Source of the DNA: an uncultured Mucilaginibacter sp.
GTDB taxonomy: Bacteria; Bacteroidota; Bacteroidia; Sphingobacteriales; Sphingobacteriaceae
Length of the DNA stretch: 13,355 bases
Assembly: GCF_946481715.1 (NCBI RefSeq)
Contig: NZ_CAMLOV010000155.1
Location: 1-13,355, forward strand
Reading direction: 5' to 3'
Of the stretch, positions 7,275 to 13,355 are shown piece after piece (the first letter of the stretch is position 1; every line of letters starts with the position of its first letter). A model generated the notes under the pieces. That model was not told the DNA's origin. It did not search any database and was given only the letters and a program-made list of their open reading frames with translations. The translations under genes were made by a program, and so were the position numbers.

Positions 7275-7964
7275 ATGCATATACAAAGCCAACCATCCAT
7301 CCTGTACTTTGGCACCCCGGTGGTGCTCATTAGCACAAAAAACGAGAACCATACAGATAACATTGCACCCATGTCCTCCATATTTTGGCTTGGCTGGCGC
7401 TGCATCATTGGCTTAGCCGCCGCCTCCAAAACAACACAAAATTTAATGCGGGCGCGCCAATGCGTATTAAACTTACCGTCGGTTAACCAGGTAGCCGCAG
7501 TAAACCTGTTGGCTAAAACCACCGGAAGCAACCCGGTACCTGCCGGAAAATTGCAAAAAGGCTACCGCCACCACCAGGATAAGTTTTCGCTTGCCGGGCT
7601 AACCGGAACACCAGCCGAAACGGTTGACGCACTGAGGGTGAACGAATGCCCTGTGCAGATGGAAGCAGTTGTAGAAGCAGTGCATGGGCTGGCGGAAGGC
7701 AATGCTGATATGCACGGGAAAATAGTAACCTTTGAGTTGCTGATCAAGAGAGTTCACCTGGACGAATCTATTCTTATGGACGGGCAAATAAACAGGGTTG
7801 ATCCTGATAAATGGAAACCGCTGATCATGAGCTTTCAGCAGTTCTATAGTCTGGGCGATCGTTTACATCATTCAACGCTTGCGGAGATACCCGAGCACTT
7901 GTACAACACACCGGATAGGGAACAAGCCATAAACCGCAGCGCTTTGCAGGATGCCACGTTATAA
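7275..7964 (+). CDS. Flavin reductase family protein (FMN-binding split barrel)
   Basis: The protein has 229 residues and no signal peptide, so it is cytoplasmic. Its N-terminal half follows the DIM6/NTAB flavin reductase pattern: FGTPVVLISTKNENHTDNIA near residues 12-31, SSIFWLGW, a strand CIIGLAAAS, then KTTQNLMRARQCVLNLPS. These are the positions where family members bind FMN through the Thr/Asn-containing loops and place the S-x-T-x-x-N segment. The later part contains ECPVQMEAVVEAV and IVTFELLIKRVHLDE, the usual second half of the barrel. Family members reduce flavins with NAD(P)H or use bound FMN to reduce other substrates; the natural substrate here cannot be told. It has its own promoter. 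The helicase gene starts 79 bp after its stop on the same strand, and I saw no terminator between them, so partial co-transcription is possible. Confidence 0.85.
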   Translation: MHIQSQPSILYFGTPVVLISTKNENHTDNIAPMSSIFWLGWRCIIGLAAASKTTQNLMRARQCVLNLPSVNQVAAVNLLAKTTGSNPVPAGKLQKGYRHHQDKFSLAGLTGTPAETVDALRVNECPVQMEAVVEAVHGLAEGNADMHGKIVTFELLIKRVHLDESILMDGQINRVDPDKWKPLIMSFQQFYSLGDRLHHSTLAEIPEHLYNTPDREQAINRSALQDATL

Positions 7965-8043
7965 AACGCCAAATCTTGCAATAAAAAGTTTTTGTGCTTT
8001 GATATGGCTGTAACTTATTCCAACTTGCGTTGTATAATAGGGC

Positions 8044-10620
8044 ATGGCAACAAAAGGGCAGCAGGTTATTCAGCAATGGTACAAACAAAAGGCATGGAAG
8101 CAGTTTCCGTTTCAAAAGGAGATGGAAGAGGCATACCTTTCCGGTTTTTCGGGCCTGCTGAATGCGCCTACCGGCAGCGGTAAAACCTTCGCATTGTTCC
8201 TTCCTTTCCTGGCGGATTTTATCAATAAGCACCCCGATACTTATACCACCAAAAGTAATAACGGCTTGCTGATGCTGTGGATAACGCCCCTGCGCGCGCT
8301 TACCAACGATATCCGCAAGGCAATGCAGGAAGTATGCGACGATATTGGCCTCCCCTGGCGCATCATGACACGTACCGGCGATACCTCCGCTGCGGATAAG
8401 GCTGCCTTGAAGCGTAAGCTGCCCGAAGTATTGCTCACCACCCCCGAAAGCCTGCACCTGATGCTCGCACAAAAGGAATACCCCAAAGTATTCTCCGGTT
8501 TACAAGTATTTGTTTGCGACGAGTGGCACGAACTCCTCGGCACCAAACGCGGCGTACAGGTAGAATTGGGATTAAGTAAGCTGAAGGCGCTGGCATCAAG
8601 CAACGCTAAGGTATCTTCTGTCTCACATCTCACATCTCATATCTCACATCTAAAAGTTTGGGGTATCTCCGCCACCATTGGCAACCTGGAGCAGGCAGCC
8701 GAAGTGCTGTTGGGCAACGATTTCCCGCCGGAGCAAATACGCATGGTACGGGCAAACATCAGCAAGAAGCTTGTTATAGAATCTGTTATACCGGAGAATA
8801 TCGAAAACTACAGCTGGGCGGGGCATATCGGCGTAAAGCTGCTGCCGCAGGTGATGGAGATAGTGGCAAAAAGCAAAACAACATTGATTTTTACCAATAC
8901 CCGTTCGCAGGCGGAGATATGGTACCATGCTATTATTGACAATTACCCCGAGTACGCCGGCATTATGGCCATGCATCATGGTTCGCTGGATAATGAACTG
9001 CGCAACTGGGTAGAGCAAGCGCTTCATGCAGAAGCACTTAAGGTAGTAGTCTGTACATCAAGTTTAGACTTGGGCGTAGATTTCCGCCCGGTGGATACGG
9101 TGGTGCAGGTGGGCAGCCCTAAAGGGGTTGCGCGGTTTATGCAACGTGCCGGGCGGAGCGGGCATCATCCGGGTGCTATCTCTAAGGCCTATTTTGTGCC
9201 TACTCATTCGTTGGAACTGCTGGAAGGTGCGGCATTGAAGCAAGCCATCAAAAACGGGGTATTCGAAAGCCGTGACCCAATGCTGCTGACTATGGATGTG
9301 TTGATACAGTTTATGGTAACCCTCGCTTTATCAGAAGGTTTCAGGGCAGATGAGTTGTACCGGGAAGTAAAATCAACTTTTGCTTTCGCTGACCTGCGGC
9401 GGGACGAATTTAACCAGTTGCTTGATTTTATTACTAATGGCGGCAAAACCCTTGCCCAATACGACGAGTTTTTAAAGGTAGAGGTTGAGAACGGTTTGTT
9501 TAAAGTGAACAGCCGCCGGGTGGCTATGCGGCACCGCCTCAGCATCGGCACCATAACCAGCGAACTGAGTATCAGGGTAAAGTGGCTTAGCGGTGGCAGC
9601 TTAGGCACGTTGGAAGAAGGCTTTATAGCCAAACTAAAACCAGGAAATGTGTTTTGGTTTGCCGGCCGTAGCCTGGAATTTATAAAGGTAAAGGAGATGA
9701 CTGCCTATGTAAAGAAGTCGAACAAAACAAAAGGGCTGATACCCAGCTGGGCAGGAGGGAGGATGCCGCTTTCCTCGCAACTCTCGGCCGTGTTCCGCGA
9801 TAAGCTGGACGAGGTGGCCAATGGCATTGAACAAGACATTGAAGTTAAGGCACTTAAGCCTTTGTTCGATTTGCAGGCTACACTTTCCCACCTGCCGCAA
9901 AGCCACGAGTTTTTGATAGAATCCTTCAAATCTAAGGAGGGGCACCACTTGCTTTTTTACCCTTTTGAAGGGCGGTTGGTACACGAGGGTATGGCCAGTT
10001 TATTGGCTTTCCGCATCTCTAAAATAAAGCCGGCCAGCTTCTCCATTGCCATGAACGACTATGGTTTTGAGTTACTTACGGATGAAGATATCCCCATAGA
10101 GCAGGCTTTGGAGGATGCCGATTTCTTCTCCATCAACAACCTGATAGAAGACATACAGAACAGCCTGAATGCCAATGAAATGGCGCGCCGGAGGTTCAGG
10201 GATATTGCCCATATTGGCGGGCTGGTTTTCACCGGTTACCCCGGCCAGCCCGTGAAAAACAAGCATTTGCAGGCTTCAACGTCTTTGCTTTTCGAGGTGT
10301 TTAATGAGTACGAGCCGGATAATTTATTAGTGAGACAAGCTTATAATGAGGCACTTGCATTCCAGCTGGAGGAGTTTAGGTTGCGGGCAGCCTTACAGCG
10401 GATACAAACGCAAAGCATCGTTTTAAAAACCATTGAGCGCCCAACACCTTTCGCTTTCCCTATCCTGGTGGATAGCCTGGGCCGGGAGCGGTTAACCACC
10501 GAAACCATGGAAGAACGTATTGCCAAAATGGCCCGCCGCTACGGTGCCGATGAGGACGATGTACCGGAACCAAAGCCAAAAAGCAGGCGGGCGGGGATTG
10601 TGCGGAAAAAGGGGTTTTAG
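8044..10620 (+). CDS. Ligase-associated type DExH-box helicase (Lhr-like)
   Basis: The protein has 858 residues. The ATG at 8044 is supported because the conserved N-terminal pattern (IQQWYKQKAWKQFPFQKEM) starts a few residues in. Superfamily 2 motifs appear in order: Walker A APTGSGKT (41-48), Ia TPLRAL (81-86), TTPESL (132-137), Walker B DEWH (159-162), SAT (209-211), the second RecA domain with LIFTNTRSQAE (281-291), SSLDLGVDF (339-347) and motif VI QRAGRSGHH (367-375). Winged-helix and Lhr-core C-terminal parts follow, ending in a basic tail. This layout and length match the family named ligase-associated DNA damage response DEXH helicase, a 3'-5' ATP-dependent DNA helicase group. Its usual partners (ATP-dependent ligase, exonuclease, PdeM-type phosphoesterase) are not adjacent here. 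An unusual Ser/His-rich insert (about 191-203) between DEWH and SAT is encoded by a 7-bp tandem repeat. Confidence 0.92.
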   Translation: MATKGQQVIQQWYKQKAWKQFPFQKEMEEAYLSGFSGLLNAPTGSGKTFALFLPFLADFINKHPDTYTTKSNNGLLMLWITPLRALTNDIRKAMQEVCDDIGLPWRIMTRTGDTSAADKAALKRKLPEVLLTTPESLHLMLAQKEYPKVFSGLQVFVCDEWHELLGTKRGVQVELGLSKLKALASSNAKVSSVSHLTSHISHLKVWGISATIGNLEQAAEVLLGNDFPPEQIRMVRANISKKLVIESVIPENIENYSWAGHIGVKLLPQVMEIVAKSKTTLIFTNTRSQAEIWYHAIIDNYPEYAGIMAMHHGSLDNELRNWVEQALHAEALKVVVCTSSLDLGVDFRPVDTVVQVGSPKGVARFMQRAGRSGHHPGAISKAYFVPTHSLELLEGAALKQAIKNGVFESRDPMLLTMDVLIQFMVTLALSEGFRADELYREVKSTFAFADLRRDEFNQLLDFITNGGKTLAQYDEFLKVEVENGLFKVNSRRVAMRHRLSIGTITSELSIRVKWLSGGSLGTLEEGFIAKLKPGNVFWFAGRSLEFIKVKEMTAYVKKSNKTKGLIPSWAGGRMPLSSQLSAVFRDKLDEVANGIEQDIEVKALKPLFDLQATLSHLPQSHEFLIESFKSKEGHHLLFYPFEGRLVHEGMASLLAFRISKIKPASFSIAMNDYGFELLTDEDIPIEQALEDADFFSINNLIEDIQNSLNANEMARRRFRDIAHIGGLVFTGYPGQPVKNKHLQASTSLLFEVFNEYEPDNLLVRQAYNEALAFQLEEFRLRAALQRIQTQSIVLKTIERPTPFAFPILVDSLGRERLTTETMEERIAKMARRYGADEDDVPEPKPKSRRAGIVRKKGF
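8622..8651 (+). repeat. In-frame 7-bp tandem repeat inside the helicase gene
   Basis: Four consecutive 7-bp units run CTCACAT (8622-8628), CTCACAT (8629-8635), CTCATAT (8636-8642, one substitution) and CTCACAT (8643-8649), followed by CT. Because 7 is not a multiple of 3, the units are read in different frames and give the peptide SHLTSHISHL (residues 194-203). Removal or addition of one or two units would shift the frame of the helicase; three units would keep it. The insert lies in the linker between Walker B (DEWH) and motif III (SAT), where I expect related helicases to have a shorter loop. Confidence 0.9.
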
Positions 10621-10643
10621 GAGCGATCCCTTAACCCACTCCT

Positions 10644-10788
10644 GTCATTGGCAGCGAGCCAGGGTGAGGTGGTACGCAGGCGCGACGAGAAACCTTCTAC
10701 ACCCAGCCTGCCGCTAAACAAATCGGATATGCAAGGTTCAATTGCACCGCATATAGGATTTCTCCCTCGTTCCTCAGTTCGAAATGAC
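10644..10788. repeat. Second palindromic intergenic element
   Basis: GTCATT at 10644-10649 and AATGAC at 10783-10788 form terminal inverted repeats around 145 bp. An inner pair is GAGAAA (10687-10692) and TTTCTC (10759-10764). The right end reads TTCGAAATGAC, which resembles another common palindromic repeat type of Sphingobacteriaceae. The left end TGTCATTGGCAGCGAG looks more like the element at 1117. It fills most of the gap between the helicase stop and the infB terminator. No ORF of note lies inside. The pairing is less perfect than in the first element, so it may be decayed or a composite. Confidence 0.6.
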
Positions 10789-10809
10789 TAAATGGAGATA
10801 TCTGGCCAC

Positions 10810-10842
10810 AAAAAAAGGGACGGCTTTTCGGCTATCCCTTTT
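10810..10842 (-). terminator. Rho-independent terminator of infB
   Basis: On the minus strand AAAAGGGA (10842-10835) pairs with TCCCTTTT (10820-10813) around a 14-base loop, and a T-run of seven (10816-10810) follows. The stem begins 22 bp after the infB stop codon. On the plus strand only four T residues follow the stem, so it could act weakly for the helicase transcript, but its polarity fits infB best. Confidence 0.8.
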
Positions 10843-10864
10843 CAAATTATCTAAACAAACACTT

Positions 10865-13355
10865 TTAAGCCAGCTTGCGCTTTACTTCTACGTTTTCGTA
10901 TGCTTCTACTATATCGCCAACTTCGATGTTGTTGTAGTTGTTGATGTTTAACCCGCACTCGTAACCGGTTGCAACTTCTTTCACGTCGTCTTTGAAACGC
11001 TTCAATGAGGCAAGTTCGCCGGTGTGTACTACCACGCCATCGCGGATAATGCGGATCTTGCTGTTACGGGTAATTTTACCATCCAATACCATACAACCTG
11101 CAATGGTACCCACTTTGCTTATCTTGAACACATCGCGGATCTCCACATTCGCAACAATCTTCTCTTCGAAGGTTGGTGCAAGCATGCCTTCCATCGCTGC
11201 TTTTATCTCGTTGATAGCATCGTAAATGATAGAGTACAACCTGATATCTATCTGCTCTGCCTCAGCCAGTTTACGCGCACCTCCCGAAGGACGTACCTGG
11301 AAACCGATGATGATCGCATCTGATGCAGAGGCAAGCAATACGTCGCTTTCCGAGATCTGCCCAACCGCTTTAGATATGATGTTAACCTGTATCTGCTCTG
11401 TAGAAAGTTTCAGTAACGAATCTGACAAGGCCTCGATAGAACCATCCACGTCGCCCTTAACAATAATGTTAAGTTCCTTAAAGTTACCAACTGCCAAACG
11501 GCGGCCAATTTCATCAAGTGTGATGTGTTTCTGTGTGCGTAAGCCCTGCTCGCGTTGTAATTGCAAACGTTTGTTGGCAATTTCTCGTGCTTCTACTTCG
11601 CTTTCCAGTGCGTTAAATTTGTCGCCTGCTGTTGGTGCGCCCTGCATACCCAACACCTGTACCGGTGTAGATGGGCCTGCCGAATCTACCCTTTGGCCAC
11701 GCTCGTTGGTTAAGGCTTTTACACGGCCACTGTAGCAACCGGCTAATATTGGGTCGCCTACTTTTAAGCGCCCGGCCTGTACCAATACCGTAGTAACAAT
11801 ACCACGGCCTTTATCCAGTGCCGATTCTATAACGGTACCCACCGCGCGTTTGTTAGGGTTAGCGGTGAGCTCCAGCAATTCTGCCTCAAGCAACACCTTC
11901 TCTAACAACAGTTCGATATTTAAGCCTGTTTTGGCAGATATTTCCTGAGTTTGGTATTTACCCCCCCATTCTTCTACCAATATGTTCATGGCAGATAGCT
12001 GCTCACGTATCTTGTCAGTGTTTGCACCCGGCCTGTCTATTTTGTTGAATGCAAAGATGATAGGTGCACCTGCAGCCTGGGCGTGGTTTATGGCCTCGCG
12101 GGTTTGCGGCATCACGCTGTCATCGGCAGCAATTACAATAATTACAATATCGGTTACCTGTGCACCCCTTGCACGCATGGCGGTAAACGCCTCGTGACCC
12201 GGTGTATCCAGGAAGGTGATCTTTCCTTTATCATCCGGCAAGGTTACTTCGTAAGCGCCTATGTGCTGGGTTATGCCCCCTGCTTCGCCACCTATTACGT
12301 TGGTTTTGCGGATAAAATCCAGCAATGATGTTTTACCGTGGTCAACGTGGCCCATAATGGTCACGATTGGAGCGCGCGGTATCAGCTGATCCGGTTCATC
12401 CGGCGTATCTAAATTCGCTTCTTCGTCCTGTGGTTTTACAAACTCTACCTGGAAACCAAACTCGTCGGCAACAATGCTTAAGGTTTCGGCATCCAAACGC
12501 TGGTTGATGGATACGAACATACCCAAACTCATACAGGTGGAGATAATTTGCGTAACGGATACGTCCATCATCAAGGCCAGTTCGTTTGCCGTAACAAACT
12601 CGGTAACCTTTAATACTTTGGATTGTGCATCCTGCTCCATAGCCAGTTCCTCGGCGGTTGCAGCAACATCATCACGCTTCTGGCGGCGGAATTTAGCACG
12701 TTGCGCAAACTTACCCGATTTACCCGCACCGCTTAAACGTGCAAGCGTTGCTTTGATCTGGTCTTGTATATCTTTTTCTGATGGTTCTTCCTTAGGGCCG
12801 GTGCTCGGTGGTGCATTTCTGCCGCCGCCGCCTCTAAAATCGGGACGGTTGCCTGCGCCGCCTCCCGGAGGGCCTGCTGGCCTGTTCCTGAAATCGGGGC
12901 GGTTTGGATTGATTGGGCCGCTTGGCGGTGCTTGTTGCCCGGTGCTATTGCCACCCTGGCCACCGCCGCCACCTTGTGCGTCCTTACGTTTACGTTTGCG
13001 TTTATGGTCGGCAGCGTTACCGGCAGCGTTTGATGACGATGCAACCGGACCACCACGCTTAGGCGTATTGCTAACCGGCAAAGTAATTTTACCAATAATT
13101 TTTGGCCCGCTCAGGCGCTCTGCACTTGCACGTATAACATCGTCGCCTTCCTCTGCAGGCGCGGCTTCTGTTTCGGCAGGTGCGGGGGTTTCTGCAACAG
13201 GTGCAGCAACTTCTTTAACCGGCTCGGGCGCTTTCGGTGCTTCTGCAACAGGTGCAGCAGCTTCTTTAACCGGCTCGGGTGCTTTTGGCTCTTCTACCTT
13301 TGCAGCCTCAACCTTTGGTGCCTCTGCAACAGGTGCAGCAACTTCTTTAACCGGC
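10865..13355 (-). CDS. infB: Translation initiation factor IF-2, N-terminus outside the window
   Basis: The frame is open from the right edge to the TAA at 10865-10867; 829 residues are visible and the true start lies beyond 13355. An internal TTG at 13079-13081 is not the start, because family-like sequence continues upstream. From the N-terminal side there is an Ala/Pro/Glu/Lys-rich repeat region (13355-about 13150), then [15 protein letters not shown] and a basic HKRKRKRK patch. A Gly/Pro/Arg/Asn-rich stretch with two NRPDFR copies and an IF2_N domain (about 12619-12437) follow. The GTPase domain has G1 GHVDHGKT (12352-12329), G3 DTPGHE (12208-12191), and G4 NKID (12046-12035). The C-terminal domains end with [14 protein letters not shown] and a [18 protein letters not shown] tail that would bind initiator tRNA. 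IF-2 brings formyl-Met-tRNA to the 30S subunit and promotes subunit joining using GTP. A terminator follows its stop codon. Confidence 0.98.
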   Translation of the reverse strand, partial: PVKEVAAPVAEAPKVEAAKVEEPKAPEPVKEAAAPVAEAPKAPEPVKEVAAPVAETPAPAETEAAPAEEGDDVIRASAERLSGPKIIGKITLPVSNTPKRGGPVASSSNAAGNAADHKRKRKRKDAQGGGGGQGGNSTGQQAPPSGPINPNRPDFRNRPAGPPGGGAGNRPDFRGGGGRNAPPSTGPKEEPSEKDIQDQIKATLARLSGAGKSGKFAQRAKFRRQKRDDVAATAEELAMEQDAQSKVLKVTEFVTANELALMMDVSVTQIISTCMSLGMFVSINQRLDAETLSIVADEFGFQVEFVKPQDEEANLDTPDEPDQLIPRAPIVTIMGHVDHGKTSLLDFIRKTNVIGGEAGGITQHIGAYEVTLPDDKGKITFLDTPGHEAFTAMRARGAQVTDIVIIVIAADDSVMPQTREAINHAQAAGAPIIFAFNKIDRPGANTDKIREQLSAMNILVEEWGGKYQTQEISAKTGLNIELLLEKVLLEAELLELTANPNKRAVGTVIESALDKGRGIVTTVLVQAGRLKVGDPILAGCYSGRVKALTNERGQRVDSAGPSTPVQVLGMQGAPTAGDKFNALESEVEAREIANKRLQLQREQGLRTQKHITLDEIGRRLAVGNFKELNIIVKGDVDGSIEALSDSLLKLSTEQIQVNIISKAVGQISESDVLLASASDAIIIGFQVRPSGGARKLAEAEQIDIRLYSIIYDAINEIKAAMEGMLAPTFEEKIVANVEIRDVFKISKVGTIAGCMVLDGKITRNSKIRIIRDGVVVHTGELASLKRFKDDVKEVATGYECGLNINNYNNIEVGDIVEAYENVEVKRKLA
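13194..13355 (-). repeat. Tandem repeat coding for Ala/Pro/Glu/Lys-rich segments in infB
   Basis: The plus-strand sequence GCAACAGGTGCAGCA recurs at 13194, 13245 and 13326, in each case followed by a segment ending CTTCTTTAACCGGC. The spacing is 51 bp (17 codons) and then 81 bp (27 codons), so all copies stay in frame. They encode repeats of the type VKE-[VA][13 protein letters not shown]. The array runs into the window edge and probably continues. It forms a charged, probably unstructured N-terminal region, typical of Bacteroidota IF-2. Confidence 0.85.

Noticed and set aside
8021..8043. TATAAT-like string at 8032-8037 just before the helicase start
   Set aside because: It resembles an E. 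coli -10 box, which is not the Bacteroidota consensus, and lies too close to the ATG to serve as its promoter.
7825..8472. Minus-strand open frame of 215 codons across the flavin reductase and helicase start
   Set aside because: It overlaps two well-supported genes in antisense, has no recognisable domain and has Cys/His-rich composition typical of antisense frames.
12733..13095. Second minus-strand frame of 120 codons overlapping the infB N-terminal part
   Set aside because: It is an out-of-frame reading of the repetitive, GC-rich infB linker, with low-complexity Arg/Ala content.

Overview
The window looks like chromosomal DNA of a Bacteroidota species, most likely a Sphingobacteriaceae member such as Mucilaginibacter or Pedobacter (inference). 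The evidence is DUF4468 and DUF2059 secreted proteins, a long NagB-type C-terminus, a DExH helicase of the ligase-associated family, an IF2 with a long Pro/Ala/Gly-rich N-terminus, promoters of the TTTG / TAnnTTTG type, and weak or absent Shine-Dalgarno sequences. Most genes have moderate to high GC, but two secreted-protein genes are clearly AT-richer.

Layout. The left edge (1-309) holds the 3' end of a glucosamine-6-phosphate deaminase of the long Bacteroidota type. An AT-rich gene for a secreted DUF4468 protein follows (496-1065), then a 136-bp palindromic intergenic element (1117-1252). Next come a NagX/HGSNAT-like membrane acetyltransferase (1285-2397) and a secreted DUF2059 protein (2397-2861) that overlap by one base. 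A large periplasmic M16 zinc protease (2971-5829) ends at a strong terminator. A secreted DUF3828-like protein (5931-6518) converges on an uncharacterised lipoprotein gene on the minus strand (6543-7148). A flavin reductase-like protein (7275-7964) is divergent from the lipoprotein and has a good Bacteroidota promoter. An 858-residue Lhr-like DExH helicase (8044-10620) is followed by a second palindromic element (10644-10788) and by the terminator of infB. infB lies on the minus strand and runs off the right edge (10865-13355).

How the genes work together. The NagB end and the NagX-like gene both belong to amino-sugar metabolism and probably mark the edge of an N-acetylglucosamine locus. DUF4468, DUF2059, M16, DUF3828 and the lipoprotein are all predicted envelope or secreted proteins, but nothing shows that they form one pathway. 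The helicase belongs to a DNA-repair family that usually sits with a ligase, an exonuclease and a phosphoesterase; none of those is visible here. infB is core translation machinery.

I saw no CRISPR array, tRNA or rRNA gene, transposase, phage gene or obvious new multi-gene system. The most unusual item is an in-frame tandem 7-bp repeat inside the helicase gene, between its DEWH and SAT motifs. Its unit length is not a multiple of three, so gain or loss of one unit would shift the reading frame.
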